Assembly (NCBI GenBank): GCA_946481195.1
Contig: CAMLNG010000294.1
Location: 1-5,175 of the forward strand
DNA length: 5,175 nucleotides
Direction: 5' to 3'
Source of the DNA: an uncultured Chromatiaceae bacterium
GTDB taxonomy: Bacteria > Pseudomonadota > Gammaproteobacteria > Enterobacterales > Alteromonadaceae
Below the pieces are notes generated by a model. The model had not been told where the DNA came from. It did not search any database and saw only the letters and a program-made list of their open reading frames with translations. A program made the position numbers and the translations under genes. Shown here piece by piece: positions 1-5,175 of the stretch. Each line of letters begins with the position of its first letter. Positions within the stretch are counted from its first letter, which is position 1.

Positions 1-80
1 AGGAAGCATTGCAGGCGAAACTGGCAGAGCAAGGTATTAAGGTTGATATAGCGCAGCCCGGCCAGACGGTGTTGTTGTAA
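1..80 (+). CDS. C-terminal end of an unidentified protein (partial; possibly MBL-fold/RMMBL type)
   Basis: Only the last 25 codons are in the window, read in the frame that ends at TAA 78-80. They give a short amphipathic helix followed by a beta-strand-like tail (EALQAKLAEQG, then IKVDIAQPGQTVLL). The pattern of a helix, Gly, alternating hydrophobics, P-G and a final V-x-L resembles the C-terminal RMMBL segment of beta-CASP metallo-beta-lactamase-fold RNA-processing or hydrolase proteins. This is a resemblance in style from 25 residues and cannot be confirmed here. The gene converges with the - strand binding-protein gene: one base separates the two stop codons, and there is no room for a terminator between them. 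The open frame and Gly/Pro use look like ordinary coding sequence. Confidence 0.55.
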   Translation, partial: EALQAKLAEQGIKVDIAQPGQTVLL

Positions 81-81
81 T

Positions 82-825
82 TTATTCCGCGTTCGCCGGG
101 ACTGTATCCATGTCACACAAGGTGGTTTGTTCGGCCCTTTTTTTCTCAATCAGTTGATTGACTCTGGTAATAAAGCTCTGCGGTATTGCTGCCGAGAAGG
201 CGATCCGCAGTTGGCCTTCATCAACGATCAGGGGTAATGCGTGATATTTCGCTTGTTCAGCGGCTGGTAGACGGCGTAAATAAAGCTGCGGGCTGATAAA
301 CAAATCGGCGCGTTTACCATCCAGCAGCGAAAAAGAATGCTCCAGCCCGCGTGGGCTTTCGATAAACCATTTACTGCAGTTTTTGTCGTTGCGTAATCGT
401 TCGACTTGCGTACCGATGTAAAGCCCGGACATCGCGACAATAGTCGCCTGTTGCATGATAGGGTCACACCAGCTGCGGATTTGGTCCCAACGCGGATCAT
501 CTTTACGCCTGTACAATAAACTGCGATTAAGCGCAAAAGGCACACTGAACTGGTACTGCCGTTTCGGCGCTTGCACCAGGCCTGTGATCAGCTGGATTTG
601 ATTACTTTGTAAAGCGACTTCTTTGCGGGCAACCGCCGGATTTCCTTCCAGGAAGCTAAGCGGACAACCTAATTCCTGAAAGAACTGTTGTTGCCAGTGG
701 TCCAGACAGCCAAACTGCTTACCTGTGCGTTCGAAAATGTGGAAGGTTTTCAGTTCAGCAGGGCATTCTCCGGCGGTCACAGCAGCCGGCAGGAGAACAG
801 CAATCAGAAAAAGTCGTTTTACCAT
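82..825 (-). CDS. exported substrate-binding-like protein (SBP family 3 style), ligand unknown
   Basis: A 247-residue protein if it starts at the ATG 825-823. That start is preferred over the in-frame ATGs at 846 and 840 because a perfect AGGAGG lies five bases upstream of it. Residues 1-18 form a Sec signal peptide (MVKR, then a hydrophobic run ending VTA before GEC), so the mature protein is probably periplasmic. Traits shared with type-3 amino-acid-binding proteins are a TGLVQAPKRQYQFSVPF block (residues 81-97, with R89 where the family binds the ligand carboxylate), a GLYIGTQ segment near 134-140, and GKRADLF near 170-176 with D174. Six cysteines (21, 40, 54, 120, 150, 237) could form three disulfides. 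No permease or ATPase genes adjoin, so it may be an orphan binding protein or a ligand sensor. It lies 74 bases after pheA on the same strand with no terminator between them, so cotranscription is possible. The specific function is not recognised. Confidence 0.8.
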   Translation of the reverse strand: MVKRLFLIAVLLPAAVTAGECPAELKTFHIFERTGKQFGCLDHWQQQFFQELGCPLSFLEGNPAVARKEVALQSNQIQLITGLVQAPKRQYQFSVPFALNRSLLYRRKDDPRWDQIRSWCDPIMQQATIVAMSGLYIGTQVERLRNDKNCSKWFIESPRGLEHSFSLLDGKRADLFISPQLYLRRLPAAEQAKYHALPLIVDEGQLRIAFSAAIPQSFITRVNQLIEKKRAEQTTLCDMDTVPANAE

Positions 826-830
826 GATGT

Positions 831-836
831 CCTCCT
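831..836 (-). promoter_or_regulatory. Shine-Dalgarno site that fixes the start of the binding-protein gene
   Basis: On the - strand this reads AGGAGG, followed by ACATC and then ATG at 825. The five-base spacing is typical. It marks the third in-frame ATG as the real start and places the signal peptide's charged residues right at the N terminus, as expected. The two upstream ATGs (846, 840) lie beyond or overlap this site and would add an odd acidic stretch before the signal peptide. Confidence 0.8.
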
Positions 837-868
837 GCATCCGCACTTATTCATACTGACGTCGGATC

Positions 869-878
869 ATACCGGTAT
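869..878. repeat. 10-bp perfect palindrome ATACCGGTAT in the pheA to binding-protein gap
   Basis: ATACCGGTAT reads the same on both strands and lies between the pheA stop and the start of the binding-protein gene. It overlaps a TATGAT hexamer (871-866, - strand) that could be a weak -10 element, but no matching -35 is seen 16-18 bases upstream. It could be a small operator, or chance; a 10-bp palindrome alone is weak evidence. Confidence 0.3.
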
Positions 879-899
879 AGGGCCTGAGCAGAACTGCTG

Positions 900-2057
900 T
901 CAAGCCTGTACCATTGTCGGTGCCACGTCTTCACTCGGATAACAACCCAGCACTTTGACAAAACGGGTGATGCGGTTTAGTTCGTCCAGCGCCCGTTTCA
1001 TCGCATAGTCATCAAGGTTGGCAAAAACGTCGACATAAAACATTTCTTCCCACGGGTTGCCGGGAATTGGCCGGGATTCCAGTTTGCCCATGCTGATGCC
1101 ATGTTGTTTCAGCACTGTTAAAGCGTCGACCAGCGCGCCCGGCTGCTGGCCGGTGTACATAATAAAAGTAGTTTTGGCCGGAATAGCTTTGGCAACATTA
1201 ATAGGTTTACGCGCGACTACAATAAAACGGCTGACATTGTCTTTCTGGTTGGCAAGTTCCCGGCCCAAAACTTCGAGGCCATAAAGTTTACCGCCTTCTT
1301 CACCACCAATGGCGACCACTGATAAATCCTGCGCCTGACGTACCCGGTTAAAGGCATCGCTGGACGCGTCACAATATTCGATTTTGACGTTGCTGAGCGT
1401 TTGCAGATATTGGCTGCACTGGGCAATGACTTGCGGATGTGCGCAGATCTGTTTGATTTTACTCAGCTCAGTACCAGGTAAACCAAGCAGACAATGTTTA
1501 ATCGGATGGGTCAGCTCGCCGACAATCGACAGGCGGGTGTGCTGCAGCAAATCAAACACTTCGTTGATACTGCCGCTGGAAGTGTTTTCAATCGGTAACA
1601 CGGCGTAATCGGCGTGGCCGGTTTCGACGGCCTGCACGATTTCGTTAAAGCTGTCGCAGCCTATTTCAATCAGTTTTTCGGCGCGGCGGGTGAAATATTT
1701 CTGTGTGGCCCAATAGCTGTAAGAGCCTTGCCGGCCGAGAAATGCCACGCGGCAAACCGGGCCGTTGTCGCCATTGAGCTGGCCTTGCACTTTGGCTTGT
1801 TGTTGCAGTACCGAGTCTTCGATGATCACATGGTAGAGCCGGGTGACGTACTGGGCGTCCAGGCCTAAGTCTTTGCCTTTGCCAATCAGCGACAGCAACA
1901 ACTCTTCTTCGCGTTTTTGGTCGCGGATCGGTTTGTTCTGCGCCAGCTTGGCTTCGGCCACAGCTAATGCCAGTGCACGGCGTTTGGCTAATAAACCCAG
2001 CAGCTGCTGGTCAGTGTCACTGATGTCGTGACGAATTTGGTCGAGTTCGATTGGCAT
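900..2057 (-). CDS. pheA: bifunctional chorismate mutase / prephenate dehydratase (P-protein)
   Basis: This cytoplasmic enzyme converts chorismate to prephenate and then to phenylpyruvate, the committed branch to phenylalanine. It is 385 residues long, against 386 in E. coli, and collinear with it. The AroQ chorismate mutase domain covers about residues 1-90 and has all the expected active-site residues at an offset of two from E. coli: R9, R26, K37, D46, R49, E50, S82 and Q86. The prephenate dehydratase domain covers about 103-283, with GRQGSYS (108-114), PIENTSSGSINEV (155-167) and NVSRF (274-278). The last has Ser276 where E. coli has the catalytically important Thr of the TRF motif. The ACT regulatory domain (about 297-378) keeps GALV (307-310) and ESRP (327-330), the Phe feedback site. 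The ATG at 2057 is preceded by AGGGGA (8-base spacing) and AGGA (3-base spacing). Expression is governed by the upstream pheL attenuator. Confidence 0.98.
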   Translation of the reverse strand: MPIELDQIRHDISDTDQQLLGLLAKRRALALAVAEAKLAQNKPIRDQKREEELLLSLIGKGKDLGLDAQYVTRLYHVIIEDSVLQQQAKVQGQLNGDNGPVCRVAFLGRQGSYSYWATQKYFTRRAEKLIEIGCDSFNEIVQAVETGHADYAVLPIENTSSGSINEVFDLLQHTRLSIVGELTHPIKHCLLGLPGTELSKIKQICAHPQVIAQCSQYLQTLSNVKIEYCDASSDAFNRVRQAQDLSVVAIGGEEGGKLYGLEVLGRELANQKDNVSRFIVVARKPINVAKAIPAKTTFIMYTGQQPGALVDALTVLKQHGISMGKLESRPIPGNPWEEMFYVDVFANLDDYAMKRALDELNRITRFVKVLGCYPSEDVAPTMVQA

Positions 2058-2077
2058 TTTTCCTGTCCCCTGAAACG

Positions 2078-2104
2078 AAAAAACCTCCCGGATTGGGAGG
2101 TTTT
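2078..2104 (-). terminator. pheA attenuator: intrinsic terminator (strands 3:4)
   Basis: On the - strand AAAACCTCCC (2104-2095) pairs perfectly with GGGAGGTTTT (2089-2080) across a five-base loop AATCC. A run of six T (2083-2078) overlaps the 3' arm. This is a textbook Rho-independent terminator sitting 20 bases before the pheA start and after a Phe-rich leader peptide, so it is read as an attenuator rather than the end of the acylase gene. Its 5' arm is also part of the competing antiterminator. Confidence 0.93.
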
Positions 2105-2152
2105 AAACTGGTTTGACACACGCGCAGCCAGTTACCTCCCGGTTTGGGTGGT
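2083..2152 (-). repeat. 19-bp direct repeat making up both attenuator hairpins
   Basis: On the + strand the copies at 2083-2101 and 2134-2152 match at 17 of 19 bases (both begin ACCTCCCGG and end GGT), offset by 51 bases. They differ at 2092/2143 in the loop and 2098/2149 in the stem. Each copy is a hairpin in its own right: the promoter-proximal copy is the 1:2 hairpin, with a stem mismatch, and the distal copy is the terminator, with a perfect stem and a T-run. The similarity explains why strand 2 can pair with strand 3. Confidence 0.85.
2095..2140 (-). promoter_or_regulatory. pheA antiterminator hairpin (strands 2:3)
   Basis: GGGAGGTAACTGG (2140-2128) pairs with CCAGTTTAAAACCTCCC (2111-2095): the six-base part AACTGG/CCAGTT and the seven-base part GGGAGGT/ACCTCCC are both perfect, with TAAA bulged out on the 3' arm and a 16-base loop between the arms. 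Forming it uses up ACCTCCC, which the terminator needs. The 5' arm contains the leader's stop codon, so a ribosome that finishes the leader covers it and lets the terminator form. A ribosome held at the Phe codons leaves it free. Confidence 0.85.
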
Positions 2153-2154
2153 AA
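2132..2154 (-). promoter_or_regulatory. pheL pause/protector hairpin (strands 1:2)
   Basis: TTACCACCC (2154-2146) pairs with GGGAGGTAA (2140-2132) across the five-base loop AAACC, with one internal A-A mismatch. Its 5' arm begins inside the last Phe codon of the leader, and its 3' arm is the 5' arm of the antiterminator. It should therefore form when no ribosome blocks it, sequestering strand 2 and promoting termination; stalling at the Phe codons would disrupt it. No T-run follows, so it is not itself a terminator. Confidence 0.75.
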
Positions 2155-2191
2155 AGCTAAAAAAGAAGCGGGTGGTCAGAATTTTTTGCAT
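2132..2191 (-). CDS. pheL: pheA leader peptide, Phe-rich
   Basis: An ATG-started frame of 19 codons plus TAA, reading MQKILTTRFFFSFTTQTGR. Four of the codons are Phe (TTC TTT TTT at 2167-2159 and TTT at 2155-2153). It is the sensor of the attenuator: low charged tRNA-Phe stalls the ribosome over the Phe codons and over the start of strand 1, releasing strand 2 to form the antiterminator so that pheA is transcribed. An AAGG lies at 2203-2200, eight bases before the start. The size and place match enteric pheL (15 residues in E. coli, which has more Phe), though the peptide itself is different and also rich in Thr. It starts 33 bases after the acylase stop. It is too short for routine gene calling and is normally missed. 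Confidence 0.92.
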   Translation of the reverse strand: MQKILTTRFFFSFTTQTGR

Positions 2192-2199
2192 AGCCGCTA

Positions 2200-2203
2200 C
2201 CTT
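2200..2203 (-). promoter_or_regulatory. likely ribosome binding site of pheL
   Basis: AAGG on the - strand (within AATAAGG), followed by eight bases and then the leader ATG at 2191. It is short, but it is the only purine-rich site in the 33-base gap at a usable distance. Confidence 0.55.
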
Positions 2204-2224
2204 ATTCCGTCTGGATGGCTAAAG

Positions 2225-4579
2225 TCAACGCTGTGGCAGCAATTGCAGTGAATATTTTTCCGCCTGCGGCAAAAAGCTAAGCGGTTTTTCACCAAGCCAA
2301 TAGGCGTGATCTGCGGCATAGAATTCTGACAACGGATGACCGGACTGGCCAGCCGGGATCACCAGAATGCCGTCGGCTTCATGGCCGGGTGATACCACCA
2401 TACGTTCGCTCTGACCGTGCACTTTCAACTGTACCCGTGGCATATGCCGGTCGCCGGCCAGTGGATCGGCCGGCATATTGAGCCAGCGGCCGAGGAACGG
2501 CAATGCTTTGGTCAGCGGATGCTGAATTTCCGCACTGTTCAGTGAGCCCCAGCGGGCTTTACTCAAATCGCCTTCGGTTTGTGCTTTGAGCTGGGTTACC
2601 GAGTCCAATACCGCTTGTTGTAATAAGGCATCCCAGCTTTGGAAACTACCGGGCAAAGTGTCTTCACGTCTTGCTTGCAGCAGTGCCCACGCCGGCGTTT
2701 CCGGCACCATTTTTAAATCCCGTAAACGCAGCTGCTGGGCTTCGAGCTGTGCGGCCAGCGGCGCAAACATCAGCTCCAGTGTTTTATCGCGAAAGGCGCG
2801 TAGCAGGCTATAACCGATGGCGTCGCGGCTGGCGGATTTGCTGTCAGTTTCAATCCACTGCCGGTATTGGCTGAGTTGATGAGTGGCGACAAATTCCGGC
2901 GTCAGCACTTCGAGTAACTGCGATTGCCAACGTTTGAGGAATAATGCTTCGTGGTCGAGCTGGATATCGTGCAGTGATTTTTCGTCGTGCTGCGGCTGCG
3001 CAAACAGCCGGTCACGGATTTGTTTGCCACGTGCGCCTAAGTCATAGCCGCCATTGCCCAGCACTGCTAACGCATCACCGCCGACTGAACGGGCATTGGC
3101 AGTCCAGAGCCGGCCGTCTTTGGGCGCATAGATTTGCGGATAATCTTTGGCAGACAAATAACCAGACCAGTAGTTTTTACCTTCGCTCCAGTCCTGCGGT
3201 GTATCCCAGTCCTGTAACTGGCGGGATGGGATGGCACCGATGATGGTCCAGCCGATTTGACCTTTGCTGTCCGCAACCAGCAGATTTTGCGCCGGCACGC
3301 CGATTGTTGGTGCCAGCGCCAGCGCTTCACTGCTGCTTTGCGCTTTTTCCAGTGACAGCAAATTCAGGTTCAGACTTTCGCGGTCATAACCGACCCAGCG
3401 CAACGCAAATTTATCAAATGGTGCCGGCATTACCGGGCCCCATTGGGTTTCTTTGACCAGCAGGACTACATCTGCTTCGCCTTTGACTTTGATCACTTCG
3501 TTGTTGTAGCTGAATTCTTGCAAGCCGGCCGGTGTCTGATATTTCTGCCCGCTGTCGTCCAGTTGCAGGGCGATCACATCGTGCCAGTCGGCGGTGCTGT
3601 TGGTAAAGCCCCAGGCAATATGGCCGTTGCTTCCGGCGACTACTGCTGGTGTGCCGGGCAGCGTGACACCGGCGATGCTGTGTTGTTTGTCGCCTTCAGA
3701 CCAGCTCAGCTGGGCTTTGTACCAGGTTGCTGGGACGCGGATACCTAAGTGCATGTCGTCGGCCAGAATAGCGCGGCCGTCTTTGCTGGCGCCGGCCGCA
3801 ACAGCAAAGTTATTCGAACCGATATCGCGGCTGTCGGTCAGGCCGCAATCACGGCAGGCTTGTGCCGGGATCGCTTTTAAAAAGGCTGGCAACGGGCTTG
3901 CCGGCAGCGGCAATGCCTTGGCTTCGGAGCCGTCGATGGCGGCCTGCCAGTCACTGCTGTGCTGAGTTAAAAACTGATACCACTCCAGAGGCACAGCCGC
4001 TTTCAGTGCGCCCTGCGCCAGCTCGTCTTTACCTAAAGCTCCCTGTAAATCCAGAAACATACTGTAAATCACCAATAACGAATCAGCTGGTTGCCATGGG
4101 CGTGGTTGCTGCGTCAACAACAGATATTCAAAAGGCGGTAATCCAAGCTGCTGCAGCCCGGCGTTGGCACCGGCGGCATAGCGTTCCAGTACATCACGCT
4201 GCTGTTTTGGTAAATTTTTCAGAATGTCGTCCGCCCGGTCGCGGAAGCGGTGCATGCGTTGTTTTTTATCGAAATCAAGCGCGACGGCACCAAACAATTC
4301 TGCCAGCTCACCTGCGGAATTGCGCCGCATCAGGTCCATCTGGAAATACCGCTCCTGGGCGTGAGCAAAACCGAGGGCAAAAGCGGCATCTCCGCGGTTC
4401 TGCGCCCGGATACTCAAATAACCCTGAGCGTCGCGGCCGGATACGACCTGTTGCTCCACTGCTGCGGTCAGTTGACCTTGATATAGCGGCAGACTTTGAT
4501 GCACCATCCAATATGCGGCGGCGGCTAAAATCGCCAGCAACACTATGGCTACTGCTAACATATTTTTTATAATTTTCAT
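2225..4579 (-). CDS. penicillin acylase family protein (Ntn amidohydrolase), probably periplasmic
   Basis: A 784-residue precursor of the family that hydrolyses amide bonds of beta-lactams, N-acyl homoserine lactones or other acylated amines. Residues about 7-25 form one hydrophobic segment (signal peptide or anchor). The alpha region carries FALGFAHAQERYFQMDLMRR (67-86), which closely fits the family, and E151, the usual calcium ligand. The autoproteolytic site is G254-S255 in IGSNNFAV; S255 would become the N-terminal nucleophile of a 530-residue beta chain. In beta-chain numbering His23 (H277, in DDMHLG) and Asn241 (N495, in WTANAR) are present. PGTPAVVAGSNGHIAWGFTN (308-327), D331/D334 and the C-terminal GQSGHPLSEFY block are also typical. 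The protein's only two cysteines form a CxxC (242, 245) just before the cleavage site. His at beta23 fits the cephalosporin/AHL acylase side rather than penicillin G acylase (Gln), but substrate cannot be assigned. The ATG at 4579 has only a weak purine-rich site upstream. Confidence 0.93.
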   Translation of the reverse strand: MKIIKNMLAVAIVLLAILAAAAYWMVHQSLPLYQGQLTAAVEQQVVSGRDAQGYLSIRAQNRGDAAFALGFAHAQERYFQMDLMRRNSAGELAELFGAVALDFDKKQRMHRFRDRADDILKNLPKQQRDVLERYAAGANAGLQQLGLPPFEYLLLTQQPRPWQPADSLLVIYSMFLDLQGALGKDELAQGALKAAVPLEWYQFLTQHSSDWQAAIDGSEAKALPLPASPLPAFLKAIPAQACRDCGLTDSRDIGSNNFAVAAGASKDGRAILADDMHLGIRVPATWYKAQLSWSEGDKQHSIAGVTLPGTPAVVAGSNGHIAWGFTNSTADWHDVIALQLDDSGQKYQTPAGLQEFSYNNEVIKVKGEADVVLLVKETQWGPVMPAPFDKFALRWVGYDRESLNLNLLSLEKAQSSSEALALAPTIGVPAQNLLVADSKGQIGWTIIGAIPSRQLQDWDTPQDWSEGKNYWSGYLSAKDYPQIYAPKDGRLWTANARSVGGDALAVLGNGGYDLGARGKQIRDRLFAQPQHDEKSLHDIQLDHEALFLKRWQSQLLEVLTPEFVATHQLSQYRQWIETDSKSASRDAIGYSLLRAFRDKTLELMFAPLAAQLEAQQLRLRDLKMVPETPAWALLQARREDTLPGSFQSWDALLQQAVLDSVTQLKAQTEGDLSKARWGSLNSAEIQHPLTKALPFLGRWLNMPADPLAGDRHMPRVQLKVHGQSERMVVSPGHEADGILVIPAGQSGHPLSEFYAADHAYWLGEKPLSFLPQAEKYSLQLLPQR

Positions 4580-4612
4580 GCAGATGCGCTCATTTTGACT
4601 TGAAGTACTCAG

Positions 4613-4643
4613 ATTATCACAGAAGATCAGGGGTTATATGCAA
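4613..4643 (-). promoter_or_regulatory. possible promoter of the acylase gene
   Basis: In the divergent gap the - strand holds TGTGATAAT, an extended -10-like element with GATAAT at 4618-4613, and TTGCAT at 4643-4638 as a possible -35, but the spacer is 19 bases and so longer than ideal. Transcription would start about 27-30 bases before the ATG. The -35 overlaps the first codons of the + strand cytochrome gene. This is a weak call made by eye; the only support is the -10 and the sensible distance. Confidence 0.3.
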
Positions 4644-5175
4644 CTAATTCAATCCGTGCCGACACAGATTTTTGACCTGGCGGTCCGGCTGTTTCACTGG
4701 TTCCAGGTTGTGCTGCTGGCCGGGCTTTGGTACAGCGCTGAGCAGGAATGGTATGGTATCCACCAGTTGCTGGCCTATACGCTGGCGTCGCTGTTAGGGG
4801 CGAGGTTGATTTGGGGACTGATTGGCAGTGAGACGGCCCGATTTCGCCATTTTGTGCCAGGCTTCAGCCAACTAAGGCAATATCTGGCAACAAAAACCGC
4901 TGTAGCCGGGCATAACCCGCTGTCTGCACTGATGATCATCGCGTTAATGCTGTTGGTTGGCCTGCAATTTTTTTCTGGTTTGATGACGACTGACGAAGTG
5001 ATGACTGAGGGGCCTCTGTATAGCCAGGTACCAGACTGGCTCAGTAGCCTTGCCGGCAGCTGGCATGAGCTTGGTTTTAATCTGTTACTGGGTCTGGTCG
5101 CGCTGCATGTCTTGGCGGCTGTGCTGCATCAGTGGCGTGGTGACAAAGTGATCAGTGCCATGTGGCATGGCCGCA
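4638..5175 (+). CDS. membrane b-type cytochrome (cytochrome b561 / Ni-Fe hydrogenase-type b domain), 3' end outside window
   Basis: 179 codons are visible with no stop, running off the window. The start ATG at 4638 follows AGGGG (4629-4633) by four bases. The protein has about four hydrophobic helices: near 15-32, 44-62, 96-116 and 145-164. Histidines in or beside them are suited to bind two b hemes in the membrane: H20 (in RLFHW), H143, H157 and H164. The GHNPLSALMI block (91-100), followed by a Gly-rich helix, a TTDE turn and GPLY (125-128), is characteristic of the cytochrome b proteins that pass electrons between quinols and a periplasmic partner such as a c-type cytochrome. The family is usually about 180-220 residues, so little is missing. 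The gene diverges from the acylase gene; the redox partner, if next door, lies outside this window. Confidence 0.88.
   Translation, partial: MQLIQSVPTQIFDLAVRLFHWFQVVLLAGLWYSAEQEWYGIHQLLAYTLASLLGARLIWGLIGSETARFRHFVPGFSQLRQYLATKTAVAGHNPLSALMIIALMLLVGLQFFSGLMTTDEVMTEGPLYSQVPDWLSSLAGSWHELGFNLLLGLVALHVLAAVLHQWRGDKVISAMWHGR

Noticed and set aside
889..903. AGCAG/CTGCT inverted repeat just after the pheA stop as a terminator
   Set aside because: The stem is about five bases or fewer with an almost absent loop and no T-run, so it would not terminate transcription.
688..942. Small + strand open frame across the gap before the binding-protein gene
   Set aside because: Mostly antisense to the signal-peptide region and the pheA tail, with no ribosome site and no recognisable features.
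2078..2104. Terminator of the acylase gene rather than an attenuator
   Set aside because: A Phe-rich translated leader and a competing antiterminator lie between the acylase stop and this hairpin, which fits attenuation of pheA far better.
2200..2228. TTGACT (2228-2223, - strand) as -35 of a pheL promoter
   Set aside because: The best -10 at 18 bases, TAAGGT, overlaps the leader's ribosome site and would start transcription at or inside the start codon region; TTGACT also overlaps the acylase stop codon.
3862..4572. Long + strand open frame (236 codons) opposite the acylase gene
   Set aside because: It lies wholly antisense to a gene with strong family motifs; its residues show no family resemblance and have the Arg/Pro/Ala-rich look of a shadow frame.
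4576..4593. Five-codon mini-ORF (MSASA) whose TGA overlaps the acylase ATG
   Set aside because: No ribosome site precedes it and it is very short; the ATGA overlap is probably chance.
4595..4623. TTGACT on the + strand as promoter of the cytochrome gene
   Set aside because: The hexamer 17 bases downstream is CACAGA, unlike a -10, and the better GATTAT is only 11 bases away, so no usable pair is present.

Overview
This window looks like chromosomal DNA of a gammaproteobacterium, probably from the Alteromonadales/Rheinheimera-like part of the class. The P-protein aligns end to end with E. coli PheA, the gene is preceded by an enteric-style attenuator, and GC content is moderate. The genus is a guess from protein style, not a database result. 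There is no sign of mobile DNA, CRISPR, tRNA or rRNA, and no gene-free stretch longer than about 300 bases.

Layout, left to right. The first 80 bases are the 3' end of a + strand gene that enters from outside. It converges on a - strand block with one base between the two stop codons. The - strand block, in transcription order (right to left), has four parts: a penicillin-acylase-family Ntn hydrolase (4579-2225), a 19-residue Phe-rich leader peptide with a complete transcription attenuator (2191-2078), pheA for the bifunctional chorismate mutase/prephenate dehydratase (2057-900), and a small exported substrate-binding-like protein (825-82). To the right, after a 58-base divergent gap, a + strand gene for a membrane b-type cytochrome (4638 onward) runs off the window.

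How it works together. pheA makes phenylpyruvate from chorismate. It is controlled at the enzyme level by the C-terminal ACT domain and at the RNA level by the leader: stalling at Phe codons should favour an antiterminator, while smooth translation should favour the terminator in front of pheA. No terminator is visible between the acylase and the leader, or between pheA and the exported binding protein. The latter may therefore share Phe-dependent control.

The most notable details are not in the ORFs as usually annotated. They are the pheL attenuator, whose two alternative hairpins are near-duplicate 19-base copies; a CxxC pair that forms the only cysteines of the acylase and sits just before its self-cleavage serine; and a Ser in place of Thr in the prephenate dehydratase TRF motif. 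I see no evidence for a wholly new multi-gene system here.
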